8,322 nt of DNA from Actinomycetota bacterium. GTDB taxonomy: Bacteria > Actinomycetota > Thermoleophilia > Gaiellales > Gaiellaceae. The stretch is taken from NCBI GenBank assembly GCA_005885565.1, contig VAXK01000305.1, positions 1 to 8,322 on the forward strand, in the 5' to 3' direction. How positions within the stretch are numbered: the first letter of the stretch is position 1; each line of letters starts with the position of its first letter. The notes below the pieces were generated by a model, which made no database searches, was not told the DNA's origin, and worked only from the letters and a program-made list of their open reading frames with translations. Positions 1 through 7,151 of this stretch are shown piece by piece. A program made the translations under genes and the position numbers.

Positions 1-525
1 CTGTACCTCTACAAGAGGGTCGAGAGCTTCACGGAGAGCATGGGCGAGTACGTCCGGCAGGCGCTGCGGGAGGGCCTCTTCGGTTGGCAGGTCACGGACT
101 GCCGCGTGACGCTGATCAAGTGCAGCTACAGCGTTCCCGACGGCTCGCCCTCGAGGCGCGGACCGCTGAGCACCGCCGCCGACTTCCGAAAGCTCACGCC
201 GCTCGTCATCGCCCAGGCGCTCGAGCGGGCGGGGACGGCGGTCTGTGAGCCCGTCGTCCGAGTCGGCCTCGAGATCCCGACGGACACGATCGGAGCGGTC
301 GTGCCCGCATTGGCGCGGCTCGGTGCTGCCGTCGAGCCGCCGTCCCTGCAGGGGACGCTCGCCACGATCGTGTCGGTCTTGCCGGCGTCGCGGGCGCAGG
401 ACCTCCAACGGCAGCTGCCGGGGCTGACGGGCGGCGAGGGCGTGCTCGAGTCGACCTTCGCCGGTTACCAGCCGGTGAGCGGCGACCAGCCGACGCGCGT
501 CGCGCGAGATGGGCGCATTGGCTGA
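1..525 (+). CDS. TetM/OtrA-type ribosomal protection protein (EF-G-like GTPase), C-terminal part
   Basis: The reading frame is open from base 1 and ends at TGA 523-525, giving 174 residues with the 5' part missing. The segment GLFGWQVTDCRVTLIKC followed by STAADFRKLTPLV and ERAGTAVCEPV matches the domain IV to domain V junction of ribosomal protection proteins (TetM, TetO, OtrA). It fits EF-G itself less well. These GTPases bind the ribosomal A site and dislodge tetracycline; the GTPase domain would lie upstream of the window. The remainder, through EGVLESTFAGYQPVSG, is the EF-G C-terminal (domain V) fold and ends with a short tail. The stretch between KCSY and STAADF is longer than the YSPVS loop I recall from TetM (see findings). 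Many actinobacteria carry chromosomal members whose contribution to resistance is unproven. Family assignment is confident; drug resistance is not shown. The gene is convergent with the next one and no terminator is visible between them. Confidence 0.88.
   Translation: MYLYKRVESFTESMGEYVRQALREGLFGWQVTDCRVTLIKCSYSVPDGSPSRRGPLSTAADFRKLTPLVIAQALERAGTAVCEPVVRVGLEIPTDTIGAVVPALARLGAAVEPPSLQGTLATIVSVLPASRAQDLQRQLPGLTGGEGVLESTFAGYQPVSGDQPTRVARDGRIG
130..174 (+). other. Expanded domain-IV loop of the TetM-like protein
   Basis: These 15 codons encode S-V-P-D-G-S-P-S-R-R-G-P-L-S-T between KCSY and AADFRKL. In TetM/TetO the corresponding loop III (Y-S-P-V-S-T as I recall it) reaches into the tetracycline site near 16S helix 34. 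Here the loop is about eight residues longer and gains two adjacent arginines. The alignment is by eye from memory. Confidence 0.5.
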
Positions 526-528
526 GCT

Positions 529-735
529 CTAGCGGCCGATTCCGTCGCGGCAGTCGTGGCAGCGCAGAGAGCCGAGGAGCACGAGAACCTCGGCCATCTC
601 CCCTCCGCAGTCGACGCAGCGCGAATCCTGGGCCGGAAGGGCGTGCGGGGACCAGCGCCTGGCGTCGCGGTCGTCGGCGAGGTTGGCATTCGCCAGCCTC
701 GCGGCGAGGATTCGCGCGCCCTCCAGGAGGTTCAT
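529..735 (-). CDS. Small zinc-ribbon protein, function unknown
   Basis: This is a 68-residue protein with an ATG start. It has two CxxC knuckles, C40-x2-C43 and C59-x2-C62, with 15 residues between them, which is the spacing of a zinc ribbon. The N-terminal 35 residues are helical-looking and rich in Ala, Arg and Asp. Third codon positions are nearly all G or C, as in neighbouring real genes, whereas the overlapping plus-strand frames have unnatural composition. The start lacks a clear Shine-Dalgarno. It lies 56 bases downstream of the response regulator on the same strand, so the two may be co-transcribed. The stop is 3 bases from the stop of the convergent TetM-like gene. It could bind nucleic acid or act as a small adaptor; nothing in the sequence decides this. 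Confidence 0.6.
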   Translation of the reverse strand: MNLLEGARILAARLANANLADDRDARRWSPHALPAQDSRCVDCGGEMAEVLVLLGSLRCHDCRDGIGR

Positions 736-791
736 GCTCTAAGCGAAGCGCGCCGGTCGGGTAGGGGCACTAACCGTCCGGCTGATTTCGC

Positions 792-1437
<646 letters not shown>

Positions 1438-1442
<5 letters not shown>

Positions 1443-1466
1443 CGAACGTTGTCCACATGCTGTCAA
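1438..1466 (-). promoter_or_regulatory. Candidate promoter of the response regulator (TTGACA, 17-bp spacer)
   Basis: Read on the minus strand, a perfect -35 hexamer TTGACA (1466-1461) is followed after 17 bp by GATGCT (1443-1438), which matches the -10 consensus only at three positions. If it is used, transcription would begin near 1431, downstream of both the TTG and ATG start candidates. A start nearer the receiver core would then be required. The -35 is striking but the -10 is weak. Confidence 0.25.
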
Positions 1467-1540
1467 TGATTGGTCGTAATGCGATGGTACGGGTGCCTAA
1501 AGCATCGGCTGTAGGCGCCGGATCGGGCAATCGCCGTCTG

Positions 1541-1567
1541 TTGAAACCCTCCTGCGGGTCCTAGACT
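1541..1567 (+). promoter_or_regulatory. Candidate promoter for the large exported protein
   Basis: TTGAAA (1541-1546) and TAGACT (1562-1567) are separated by 15 bp, which is short but acceptable. TAGACT fits the TAnnnT -10 form common in actinobacteria. A start near 1574 would give a leader of about 130 nt ahead of the ATG at 1704. Confidence 0.3.
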
Positions 1568-1660
1568 CGTCCGTGAATGGCCGTGCCTGCGGCACGTAGC
1601 TCTGCGGCTGGAGAGGGGCTTCGCCGCCCGGACCCCTTTACCGAGACCTGGACCCGGTCC
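1556..1660 (+). promoter_or_regulatory. Self-complementary leader region, possible structured RNA
   Basis: Several complementary segments are nested here. GGGTCC (1556-1561) can pair with GGACCC (1630-1635), or alternatively GTCCG (1569-1573) with CGGAC (1629-1633). Inside lies CGTGCC-TGC-GGCACG (1582-1596), a perfect 6-bp hairpin. It is followed by CTCT/AGAG (1600-1603 with 1612-1615) and GGGC/GCCC (1616-1619 with 1626-1629). Downstream, GGACC-C-GGTCC (1650-1660) is another inverted repeat and includes a second GGACCC copy. I recognise no known riboswitch consensus. GC-rich DNA makes chance pairing common, so a structured leader is only a possibility. Confidence 0.3.
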
Positions 1661-1689
1661 CGGCTCCTCGTCGCCCACCACGTCGACTG

Positions 1690-1696
1690 AGGAAGG
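1690..1696 (+). promoter_or_regulatory. Shine-Dalgarno of the large exported protein
   Basis: AGGAAGG lies 7 bases before the ATG at 1704. This is a good ribosome binding site and fixes the start that yields the intact signal peptide. Confidence 0.7.
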
Positions 1697-1703
1697 GACA
1701 CAA

Positions 1704-4700
1704 ATGAAGAACCGAGCTTTGAGCGGAGCGAGGATCACGGCGGTCCTGGGAGCGCTTGCCGTCGGCCTGCTGCTGACGACGTCGGCTGCCGGACGGACGA
1801 GCCTGCGCTCGGCGCCGAGCGGGAGCGGCGTGGCGTCGGCGAAGACGCTGCTCGCGGCCGACCCCGCGCAGATCAACTTCACGCTCGAGGGCTGTCGCAA
1901 CGACGGCTCCATCACGCTGCCGATCGCGGGTAAGTTCGTCTGTCCCGACACGGCCTACACGACGGGCAACCTCGGGAAGGGCTGGAACGAGCTCGACCTC
2001 GTCCCGCACCGGGTGACGCTCGGCGACAACGACGGGAACCAGACCTACAGCTTCATCGTTGCCGGCGACTACAAGAACGGCTCCGGCACGGGAACCGGCT
2101 GGGACGTGATCAGCGACCTGACGCTGAACACGGCGAAGTCGTCCGCGAGCTGCGGCGCCGCGACGATGGGGCCGCAGACGATCACGCCTTCCGGCGGCGG
2201 CGTCGGCGGGGCCGACCAGACGATCTACCGGCTCGTCACCGTCACGCAGGTGGCCGGTTCGACGTGCGTCTACGACTATTACCAGCGGCTCGCGCTCGGA
2301 GCGCACAACTTCAGCGGCTCGTCGCTCCAGTCGAACCTCTGGAACCAGAACTTGAGCTCGAACGGGATCGGCCAGAAGCGGCTCAGCCTCCCCGTCAAGG
2401 AAGTCCTGCCGCAGAGCATCTCGAAGGACATGAGCGCGACGCAAGGCTCCGCCCACACCTGGGGGATCCTGAAGAGCGCACCCGCGACGCTCGGGTTCGG
2501 AAACACGTGTGACCCGGCGAACCGGTCGAAGCCGGTCGCCATCACCGTGACCTGGACGAAGTCGGCCACGGCGCCGAACGGCGACATCACGATCACGACA
2601 CACATCACCGCGACGAACCCGGCGAGCCGCGTGGTCACCGTCGACGTCTCCGACGTCATCTACGACGGCGCGACGCAGACGACGCAGTCGACGCCGACGA
2701 GCGGGACGAACCCCGCCTCGTCGGGACCTGTCGACATTGCGGCGAACACGACGCAGATCGTGTACACGCACACGATCACGGTCGAGTCGGGGTCGAGCTT
2801 CAACGACGTCGCCACCGCGACCTACACCGACAAGGTGACCGGGCTGCCGGTGCCGGGGAACACGCAGGCGACGGCCTCCGCCACCGTCGACTCGTCGGGC
2901 ACCCCGACGAACGACACGGCGCTGATCGAGGACGTCGAGAGCATCACCGGCGCGAACCTCAGCTACTCGGTCGACTCGGCTACCGGTGCGGGCGCCACAG
3001 GTGGGAGCTTCAACGGCTATGTCCTCGGAACGCACCCGGCCGGGACCGTCACCTGGGACTCGGCCACGCAGACCGACGGCAGCTCCGTGACGTTCAACAA
3101 GACCGTCTACGTGGCCCAGGCGAGCAATACGAACGGCACGCTCTCCGACACGGCGACCGTCAACGGGTCGGATGGGTTCACGACCTCGAGCTCGGCGAGC
3201 GTCTCGCTCCAGCCCTCCGCTCAGGTGAGCCTGGAGATCGACAAGACCATCCCGAACGTGCTCCAGGGAGCGGAGACGCAGACGTTCACCTTCCACGTCT
3301 TCGACTCGAGCAACACCGAGGTCGCGACGCCGACGATCACCTTCGGCGCCGGCGAGACCTCGAAGTCGACGACCGTCTCGAGCCTCGCGCCCGGGACCTA
3401 CACGGTGAAGGAGGACACGGCGTCCGGCTGGGCGCCCGAGAGCGACCAGCAGACGTCGATCGACCTCCCGTCGTGCAGCGGCTCGGTCAGCTTCGCGAAC
3501 ACCCTCAACCCGGCGAATGCAGCCGCCGTCAAGGTGACGCAGCCGGTCGGCTTCGAGCAGGGCTGGGACGTCACGCTGAACGGGCCCGGGGCGGGCGTGA
3601 ACGGGGAGACCCAGACGACCGACGCGAGCGGGAACGCGTCCTTCACGACCCAGCTGCAAGAGGGCAGCTACACGATCACGGAGACGCAGAAGGCCGGCTG
3701 GGAGCAGGCGCCCGGCTCGCCGAGCGGTGAGTGCAGCTTCACCGTGAGCTACCCGGCGAACGCCGGCCACCTCTACACCTGCACCTTCACGAACCGGAAG
3801 CTCGCGAAGATCGTCGTCAAGAAGGTCACCGACCCGGATCCCGATCCGACCGACACGAGCTTCGGCTTCACGGCCGGCGGCGGGCTCAGCCCATCGAGCT
3901 TCAGCCTGAAGAACGGGGACTCGACGACCTACTCCGGCCTCAGCCCGACGAACGGCTACAGCGTGGCCGAGAACACGCCGGCCGGGTGGGATCTGACCAG
4001 CTCGACGTGCGACGACGGCAGCCCAGCCTCGAACATCGATCTGAGCCCGGGCGAGACCGTGACGTGCACGTTCACGAACACGCTCAAGCGCGGGACGATC
4101 ATCGTCAAGAAGGTCACGAACCCGAACCCGGACCCGACGTCGACGAGCTTCTCGTTCACGGCCGGAGGCGGGCTCAGCCCGACGAGCTTCAGCCTCGCAA
4201 ACCAGGGGCAGAAGACGTACTCGAACCTGCTCCCCGGAAACGCCTACAACGTCGCCGAGACGGTTCCGGCCGGTTGGGACCTGACCAGCGCGACCTGTGA
4301 CGACGGAAGCCAGGCGAGCGCGATCGACGTCAGCGCGGGCGAGACCGTGACCTGCACCTTCACGAATCGCGCGAAGGGCAAGATCATCGTCAAGAAGGTC
4401 ACGAACCCGGACCCGGACCCGACGAACACGAGCTTCTCGTTCACGGCCGGCGGCGGGCTCAGCCCCTCGAGCTTCAGCCTCGCGAACGGCGGCTCGCAGA
4501 CGTACTCGAACGTCACCCCGGGGAACGGCTACAGCGCGGCGGAGACCGTGCCCGCCGGTTGGGACCTGACGAGCAAGACGTGCGACGACGGCAGCCCGGT
4601 GACGAACATCGACGTCGGCCCGGGCGAGACCGTCACCTGCACCTTCACGAACACCGCCCGCGGCAAGGCGAAGGTGATCAAGACCTTCGGCGGCGCCGCG

Positions 4701-5474
4701 CCGAGCGGGACGCAGAACGTCACCTTCCAGCTCCGGAGCGGGGCGTCGGCGCTCGCGGCGGGGACGATCCTCGAGAGCCTGACCGCGAACGCGGGGACCG
4801 GCGGCGTCCTCAACTTCACGACGTCGCTGACCCCCGGGTCGACGTACCAGGTGTGCGAGGTGCTCGGCCCGCTCGGACCGGGATGGACGACGACCCTCGG
4901 GCCGCCGCTCTACTCGGTCTACAACCCGAGCGGCGACAACAGCACCGTGTGCACGGACTTCACGGTGGCGGCCGGCGCGACGAAGACGTTCGCGATCGAC
5001 AACAAGCCGCCGCCGGGCGGGCTCGCGTTCACGATCGGCTACTGGAAGAACTGGTCGTCCTGCACGGGCGGCGGCCAGAAGCCGGTGCTCGACCAGACGC
5101 TGGCGAAGGCCGTGACCCTCGGGAAGACGATCACGCTCGGCAAGCTCGCTCTGAACCCGAGCGTCCTCGGCGCGAGCACTGCGTGCAAGGACGCGGTCGC
5201 GATCCTGGGCAAGTCGACGCTGAGCGGGAAGAAGATGTCGAGCGACCCGCTCTTCAACATGGCCGCTCAGCTGCTCGCGGCCGACCTGAACGTGATCGCC
5301 GGCTCGGGCCAGTGCATTGCGGCGGTAAGCGCGATCAACCAGGCGCACGCGCTCCTCACGAAGTACAACTTCGACGGGAACACGTACTCGCCGAAGCTGA
5401 CGACGGCGGACGCGAACCTCGCCAACAGCCTCGCGACCTCGCTCGACAAGTACAACAACAACAAGCTCTGCTGA
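1704..5474 (+). CDS. Large exported multidomain surface protein with prealbumin/CnaB-like repeats and a C-terminal GYWKN domain
   Basis: This is 1256 residues. A Sec-type signal peptide is clear: basic n-region (KNR, R10), hydrophobic stretch about 11-26, and likely cleavage after TTSAA (residue 29). Residues 30-290 are an unrecognised Cys-containing domain. Residues about 290-500 look like Thr/Ser-rich beta-sandwich modules, with DUF11-like wording such as TATNPASRVVTVDVSD. From 507 to about 1103 there are six prealbumin/CnaB (SpaA)-like modules. Two are single (507-600 and about 604-699), three are near-identical tandem repeats (702-797, 798-892, 893-987), and one is divergent (about 988-1103). 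The modules carry a strand-one Lys (IVVKK), a Glu in AETVPAGW-type motifs and an Asn in CTFTN, the arrangement used for internal isopeptide bonds in CnaB domains. Each tandem repeat also has two Cys. The C-terminal 150 residues begin at TIGYWKNW (GYWKN from 1112) and end on Cys. No LPXTG motif or terminal membrane helix is present, so wall attachment is unexplained. A structural or adhesive surface role is inferred from architecture. Confidence 0.85.
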   Translation: MKNRALSGARITAVLGALAVGLLLTTSAAGRTSLRSAPSGSGVASAKTLLAADPAQINFTLEGCRNDGSITLPIAGKFVCPDTAYTTGNLGKGWNELDLVPHRVTLGDNDGNQTYSFIVAGDYKNGSGTGTGWDVISDLTLNTAKSSASCGAATMGPQTITPSGGGVGGADQTIYRLVTVTQVAGSTCVYDYYQRLALGAHNFSGSSLQSNLWNQNLSSNGIGQKRLSLPVKEVLPQSISKDMSATQGSAHTWGILKSAPATLGFGNTCDPANRSKPVAITVTWTKSATAPNGDITITTHITATNPASRVVTVDVSDVIYDGATQTTQSTPTSGTNPASSGPVDIAANTTQIVYTHTITVESGSSFNDVATATYTDKVTGLPVPGNTQATASATVDSSGTPTNDTALIEDVESITGANLSYSVDSATGAGATGGSFNGYVLGTHPAGTVTWDSATQTDGSSVTFNKTVYVAQASNTNGTLSDTATVNGSDGFTTSSSASVSLQPSAQVSLEIDKTIPNVLQGAETQTFTFHVFDSSNTEVATPTITFGAGETSKSTTVSSLAPGTYTVKEDTASGWAPESDQQTSIDLPSCSGSVSFANTLNPANAAAVKVTQPVGFEQGWDVTLNGPGAGVNGETQTTDASGNASFTTQLQEGSYTITETQKAGWEQAPGSPSGECSFTVSYPANAGHLYTCTFTNRKLAKIVVKKVTDPDPDPTDTSFGFTAGGGLSPSSFSLKNGDSTTYSGLSPTNGYSVAENTPAGWDLTSSTCDDGSPASNIDLSPGETVTCTFTNTLKRGTIIVKKVTNPNPDPTSTSFSFTAGGGLSPTSFSLANQGQKTYSNLLPGNAYNVAETVPAGWDLTSATCDDGSQASAIDVSAGETVTCTFTNRAKGKIIVKKVTNPDPDPTNTSFSFTAGGGLSPSSFSLANGGSQTYSNVTPGNGYSAAETVPAGWDLTSKTCDDGSPVTNIDVGPGETVTCTFTNTARGKAKVIKTFGGAAPSGTQNVTFQLRSGASALAAGTILESLTANAGTGGVLNFTTSLTPGSTYQVCEVLGPLGPGWTTTLGPPLYSVYNPSGDNSTVCTDFTVAAGATKTFAIDNKPPPGGLAFTIGYWKNWSSCTGGGQKPVLDQTLAKAVTLGKTITLGKLALNPSVLGASTACKDAVAILGKSTLSGKKMSSDPLFNMAAQLLAADLNVIAGSGQCIAAVSAINQAHALLTKYNFDGNTYSPKLTTADANLANSLATSLDKYNNNKLC
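3807..4664 (+). repeat. Three tandem in-frame repeats (96, 95 and 95 codons)
   Basis: Units lie at 3807-4094, 4095-4379 and 4380-4664. Each begins with [KT]I[VI]VKKVT and continues with PDPDPT or PNPDPT, SFTAGGGLSP or a close variant, PAGWDLTS, TCDDGS and GETVTCTFTN. The conservation at DNA and protein level indicates duplication of one prealbumin-like domain, and the copies could expand or contract by recombination. Confidence 0.85.
5025..5471 (+). other. C-terminal GYWKN-motif domain of the large exported protein
   Basis: After the proline-rich linker DNKPPPGG the composition changes from Thr-rich beta modules to a mostly helical Leu/Ala/Lys segment. It opens with TIGYWKNWSSC and contains SSDPLFNMAAQLLAADLN and INQAHALL. 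Cys residues occur in WSSC, STACKD and SGQC, and Cys is the final residue, so two disulfides are possible. I recall GYWKN motifs near the C-terminus of other secreted repeat proteins, but no function is established that I can name. Confidence 0.5.
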
Positions 5475-5480
5475 TCTGAC

Positions 5481-5515
5481 GAGAGGGGGAGGCGTGCCTA
5501 ACGCCTCCCCCTCTC
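5481..5515. terminator. Perfect 15-bp hairpin between convergent genes, probable bidirectional terminator
   Basis: The 15 bases at 5481-5495 (GAGAGGGGGAGGCGT) are exactly complementary to those at 5501-5515 (ACGCCTCCCCCTCTC), around a 5-base loop GCCTA. The hairpin starts 6 bases after the stop of the plus-strand gene and ends 3 bases before the stop of the minus-strand gene, so it can serve both. No T-run follows on either side, as is common in GC-rich actinobacteria. It may also act as a barrier or mRNA 3' stabiliser. Confidence 0.8.
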
Positions 5516-5518
5516 AGC

Positions 5519-7051
5519 TCAGGGAAGGGCCCACGTGTCGAGGAAGAAGTCGCGAAGGCCCGCGACGGTGCGCGGATCCGGCACGTCCGGGTTGATGTAC
5601 GCGGCCTCGCTCTGCGCGGCCGGGGTCCCGAAGAGCATCCGGTAGTCGTCCGCGAGCATCTCGTTCTTCGACCAGCTGAAGGTCGAGTCGACCCGCGGGT
5701 CGCCGAGGATCCCGCGCGCCTGGAGCCACAGGCTCCAGTCGCCGTGGTGCGACATGTACAGGTGGTAGAGGCCCCAGACGCAGCCGTACTCGTGCGCCAT
5801 CACGTCGTCCGGCCGGACCGGAAACACGGTGCCGGAAGCGGCGTCCAGGTAGATCGTGCCGTGGAAGTTGCCGTAGACGCCGTTCGTCTGGGAGACGCCG
5901 ACCGAGCTCGACGAGGCGTAGGTCGTCTGCACCTTCACCGTCAGGCTCGGGCCGATCCGCGCGAGCTCGAGCGCGTTCGCCTTCAGGAGGTCGTAGACCT
6001 GCTGCGCCGTCCAGCCGGTCACGCCGGTGGAGACCTGGATCGTGACGCCCTCCGGCGTGACGAGCTGCTCCGCCACGCCGGGCGGCAGGCCGTTCTGGAC
6101 GGTCACGGCGACGCTCGCGGTGGCGACGTTCCCCGAGCTGTCGGAGACCCGCACCCAGATCGTGTGCGCGTCGTTCGAGAGCGAGCCGGTGGCGAGGGAG
6201 TAGCTCCAGGCCGTCGTCCCCTGAGCCGCGGAGAACGGGCCGCCGTCGGCCGCGACGGCGACGCTCGCTACCTGCGCGTTGTCGGACGAGCTGCCGGGGA
6301 CGGTGACAGTCCCGGTCAGCGTCGCTCCCGCGGCGGGGCTCGCGATCTGCACCGTCGGCGCCGTCGTGTCGGCGTTCCGGACGGTGACGCCGACGTTCGC
6401 CGTCGATGCGTTCCCGCTCGTGTCCAGCGCTCGCGCGGTGATCGTGTGCGGGCCGTTCGAGAGCGCGCTCGTGTCGAGACTCTCGCTCCAGGACGCGGTT
6501 CCGGCCGCTGGCGCGTAGGAGCCGCCGTCGACGCTCACCGCCACGCTGGCCACGCCTCCGGAGTCGGAGGCGTTCCCGGAGACGGAGATTGCCCCGCCGA
6601 CGGTTGCTCCGGCGGCAGGGGCGGCGATCGACACGGCCGGCGGCGTGGTGTCGGCGTTCGAGACCGTGAAGCTCACGCTTGCGGCCGAGGCGTTCCCGGA
6701 CGCGTCCCTGGCGCGGGCCATGACGGTGTGCGTGCCGTCCGCGAAGAGCCTCGTGTCGAGGCCGAAGCTCCAGCTCGTCGTTCCCTGGGCGGTCGCGTAC
6801 GCGCCGCCGTCGACGCTGACCGCGACGCTCGCGACCTGGACGTTGTCGGTCGCCGTTCCGGAGACGGTGACCGTCCCTCGCATCGTGGCGCCCGCGAACG
6901 GGCTCGAGACCGCGACCGACGGCGGAGAGGTATCGGGCCGAGGCTTGCCGCCCTTGCCGGCGCTCGCGGTCCCCGCGGAGGCGAAGACGAAGAACGCGAT
7001 TCCCGCCGCGACGAGCCGTGGCGCCCGACCCCTGGTAGCTCCTGCGTACAC
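5519..7051 (-). CDS. Exported Ig-repeat protein with degenerate metallopeptidase-like C-terminal domain
   Basis: This is 510 residues from a GTG start, chosen because GGAGG lies 9 bases upstream and the start gives a complete signal peptide: basic RGRAPR, hydrophobic LVAAGIAFFVFASAG, cleavage after TASA at 31. Three bacterial Ig-like repeats of 94 residues follow (40-133, 134-227, 228-321). Each opens with DT[ST][PA]P or DTTAP and contains SPxAGAT, VASVAV and DGG, the pattern of Ig modules in bacterial surface proteins and glycosidases. Residues 322-510 form a separate domain with MAHEYGCVWGLYHLYMSHHGDW (H420, E421, C424) and NEMLADDYRMLFG (N463, E464, D467, D468). This resembles a gluzincin arrangement, with HExxH then a downstream Glu ligand, but the second His of HExxH is Cys. 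The domain may be an altered zinc peptidase or a binding derivative of one. The gene is convergent with the large repeat protein; both are exported. Confidence 0.82.
   Translation of the reverse strand: MYAGATRGRAPRLVAAGIAFFVFASAGTASAGKGGKPRPDTSPPSVAVSSPFAGATMRGTVTVSGTATDNVQVASVAVSVDGGAYATAQGTTSWSFGLDTRLFADGTHTVMARARDASGNASAASVSFTVSNADTTPPAVSIAAPAAGATVGGAISVSGNASDSGGVASVAVSVDGGSYAPAAGTASWSESLDTSALSNGPHTITARALDTSGNASTANVGVTVRNADTTAPTVQIASPAAGATLTGTVTVPGSSSDNAQVASVAVAADGGPFSAAQGTTAWSYSLATGSLSNDAHTIWVRVSDSSGNVATASVAVTVQNGLPPGVAEQLVTPEGVTIQVSTGVTGWTAQQVYDLLKANALELARIGPSLTVKVQTTYASSSSVGVSQTNGVYGNFHGTIYLDAASGTVFPVRPDDVMAHEYGCVWGLYHLYMSHHGDWSLWLQARGILGDPRVDSTFSWSKNEMLADDYRMLFGTPAAQSEAAYINPDVPDPRTVAGLRDFFLDTWALP
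6089..6934 (-). repeat. Three tandem 282-bp repeats encoding Ig-like modules
   Basis: Units are 6653-6934, 6371-6652 and 6089-6370, each exactly 94 codons with no insertions. They share the DTxPP-like opening, SPxAGAT, SVDGG or ADGG, TxxWS and DxSGNxxxAxV signatures. The equal length and clean phase suggest duplication of one module followed by divergence. Confidence 0.8.
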
Positions 7052-7060
7052 GCTGGCGAA

Positions 7061-7074
7061 CCTCCGCTCGGAGG
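7061..7074 (-). promoter_or_regulatory. Shine-Dalgarno of the Ig-repeat protein inside a small hairpin
   Basis: On the minus-strand mRNA the sequence is CCTCC-GAGC-GGAGG. The 3' arm GGAGG is the ribosome binding site for the GTG start at 7051, with a 9-base spacer. The 5' arm can pair with it fully (5 bp, 4-base loop), so initiation may be partly masked. The sequence is clear; regulation is inference. Confidence 0.5.
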
Positions 7075-7093
7075 CCGGGACGTGGCCGCGACG

Positions 7094-7114
7094 CCTCGGG
7101 AGTGGACCCCGAGG
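7094..7114 (-). terminator. 7-bp hairpin in the gap between two minus-strand genes
   Basis: CCTCGGG (7094-7100) and CCCGAGG (7108-7114) are exact complements around a 7-base loop. The hairpin lies in the 100-base gap downstream of the 7152-7847 gene and upstream of the Ig-repeat gene, both on the minus strand. It could be a weak terminator or part of the leader of the second gene; there is no T-run. Confidence 0.3.
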
Positions 7115-7151
7115 GCTATCGGCGGAGGCGGTTCTTCACGGCATCCCCCGA

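Noticed and set aside
1556..1640. A cyclic-di-GMP or other known riboswitch in the leader of the large surface gene
   Set aside because: The conserved unpaired stretches expected of the class I c-di-GMP aptamer (GGCAAA-like and GCAAAGC-like) are absent, and I could match no other named class.
1638..5348. Very long open frame (1236 codons) on the minus strand opposite the large surface protein
   Set aside because: It is Arg/Val/Glu/Leu/Gly-rich with no recognisable domain and covers a gene with a clear signal peptide, Shine-Dalgarno and domain repeats. In very GC-rich DNA the antisense frame of a Thr/Ser/Asp-rich protein lacks stops by composition.
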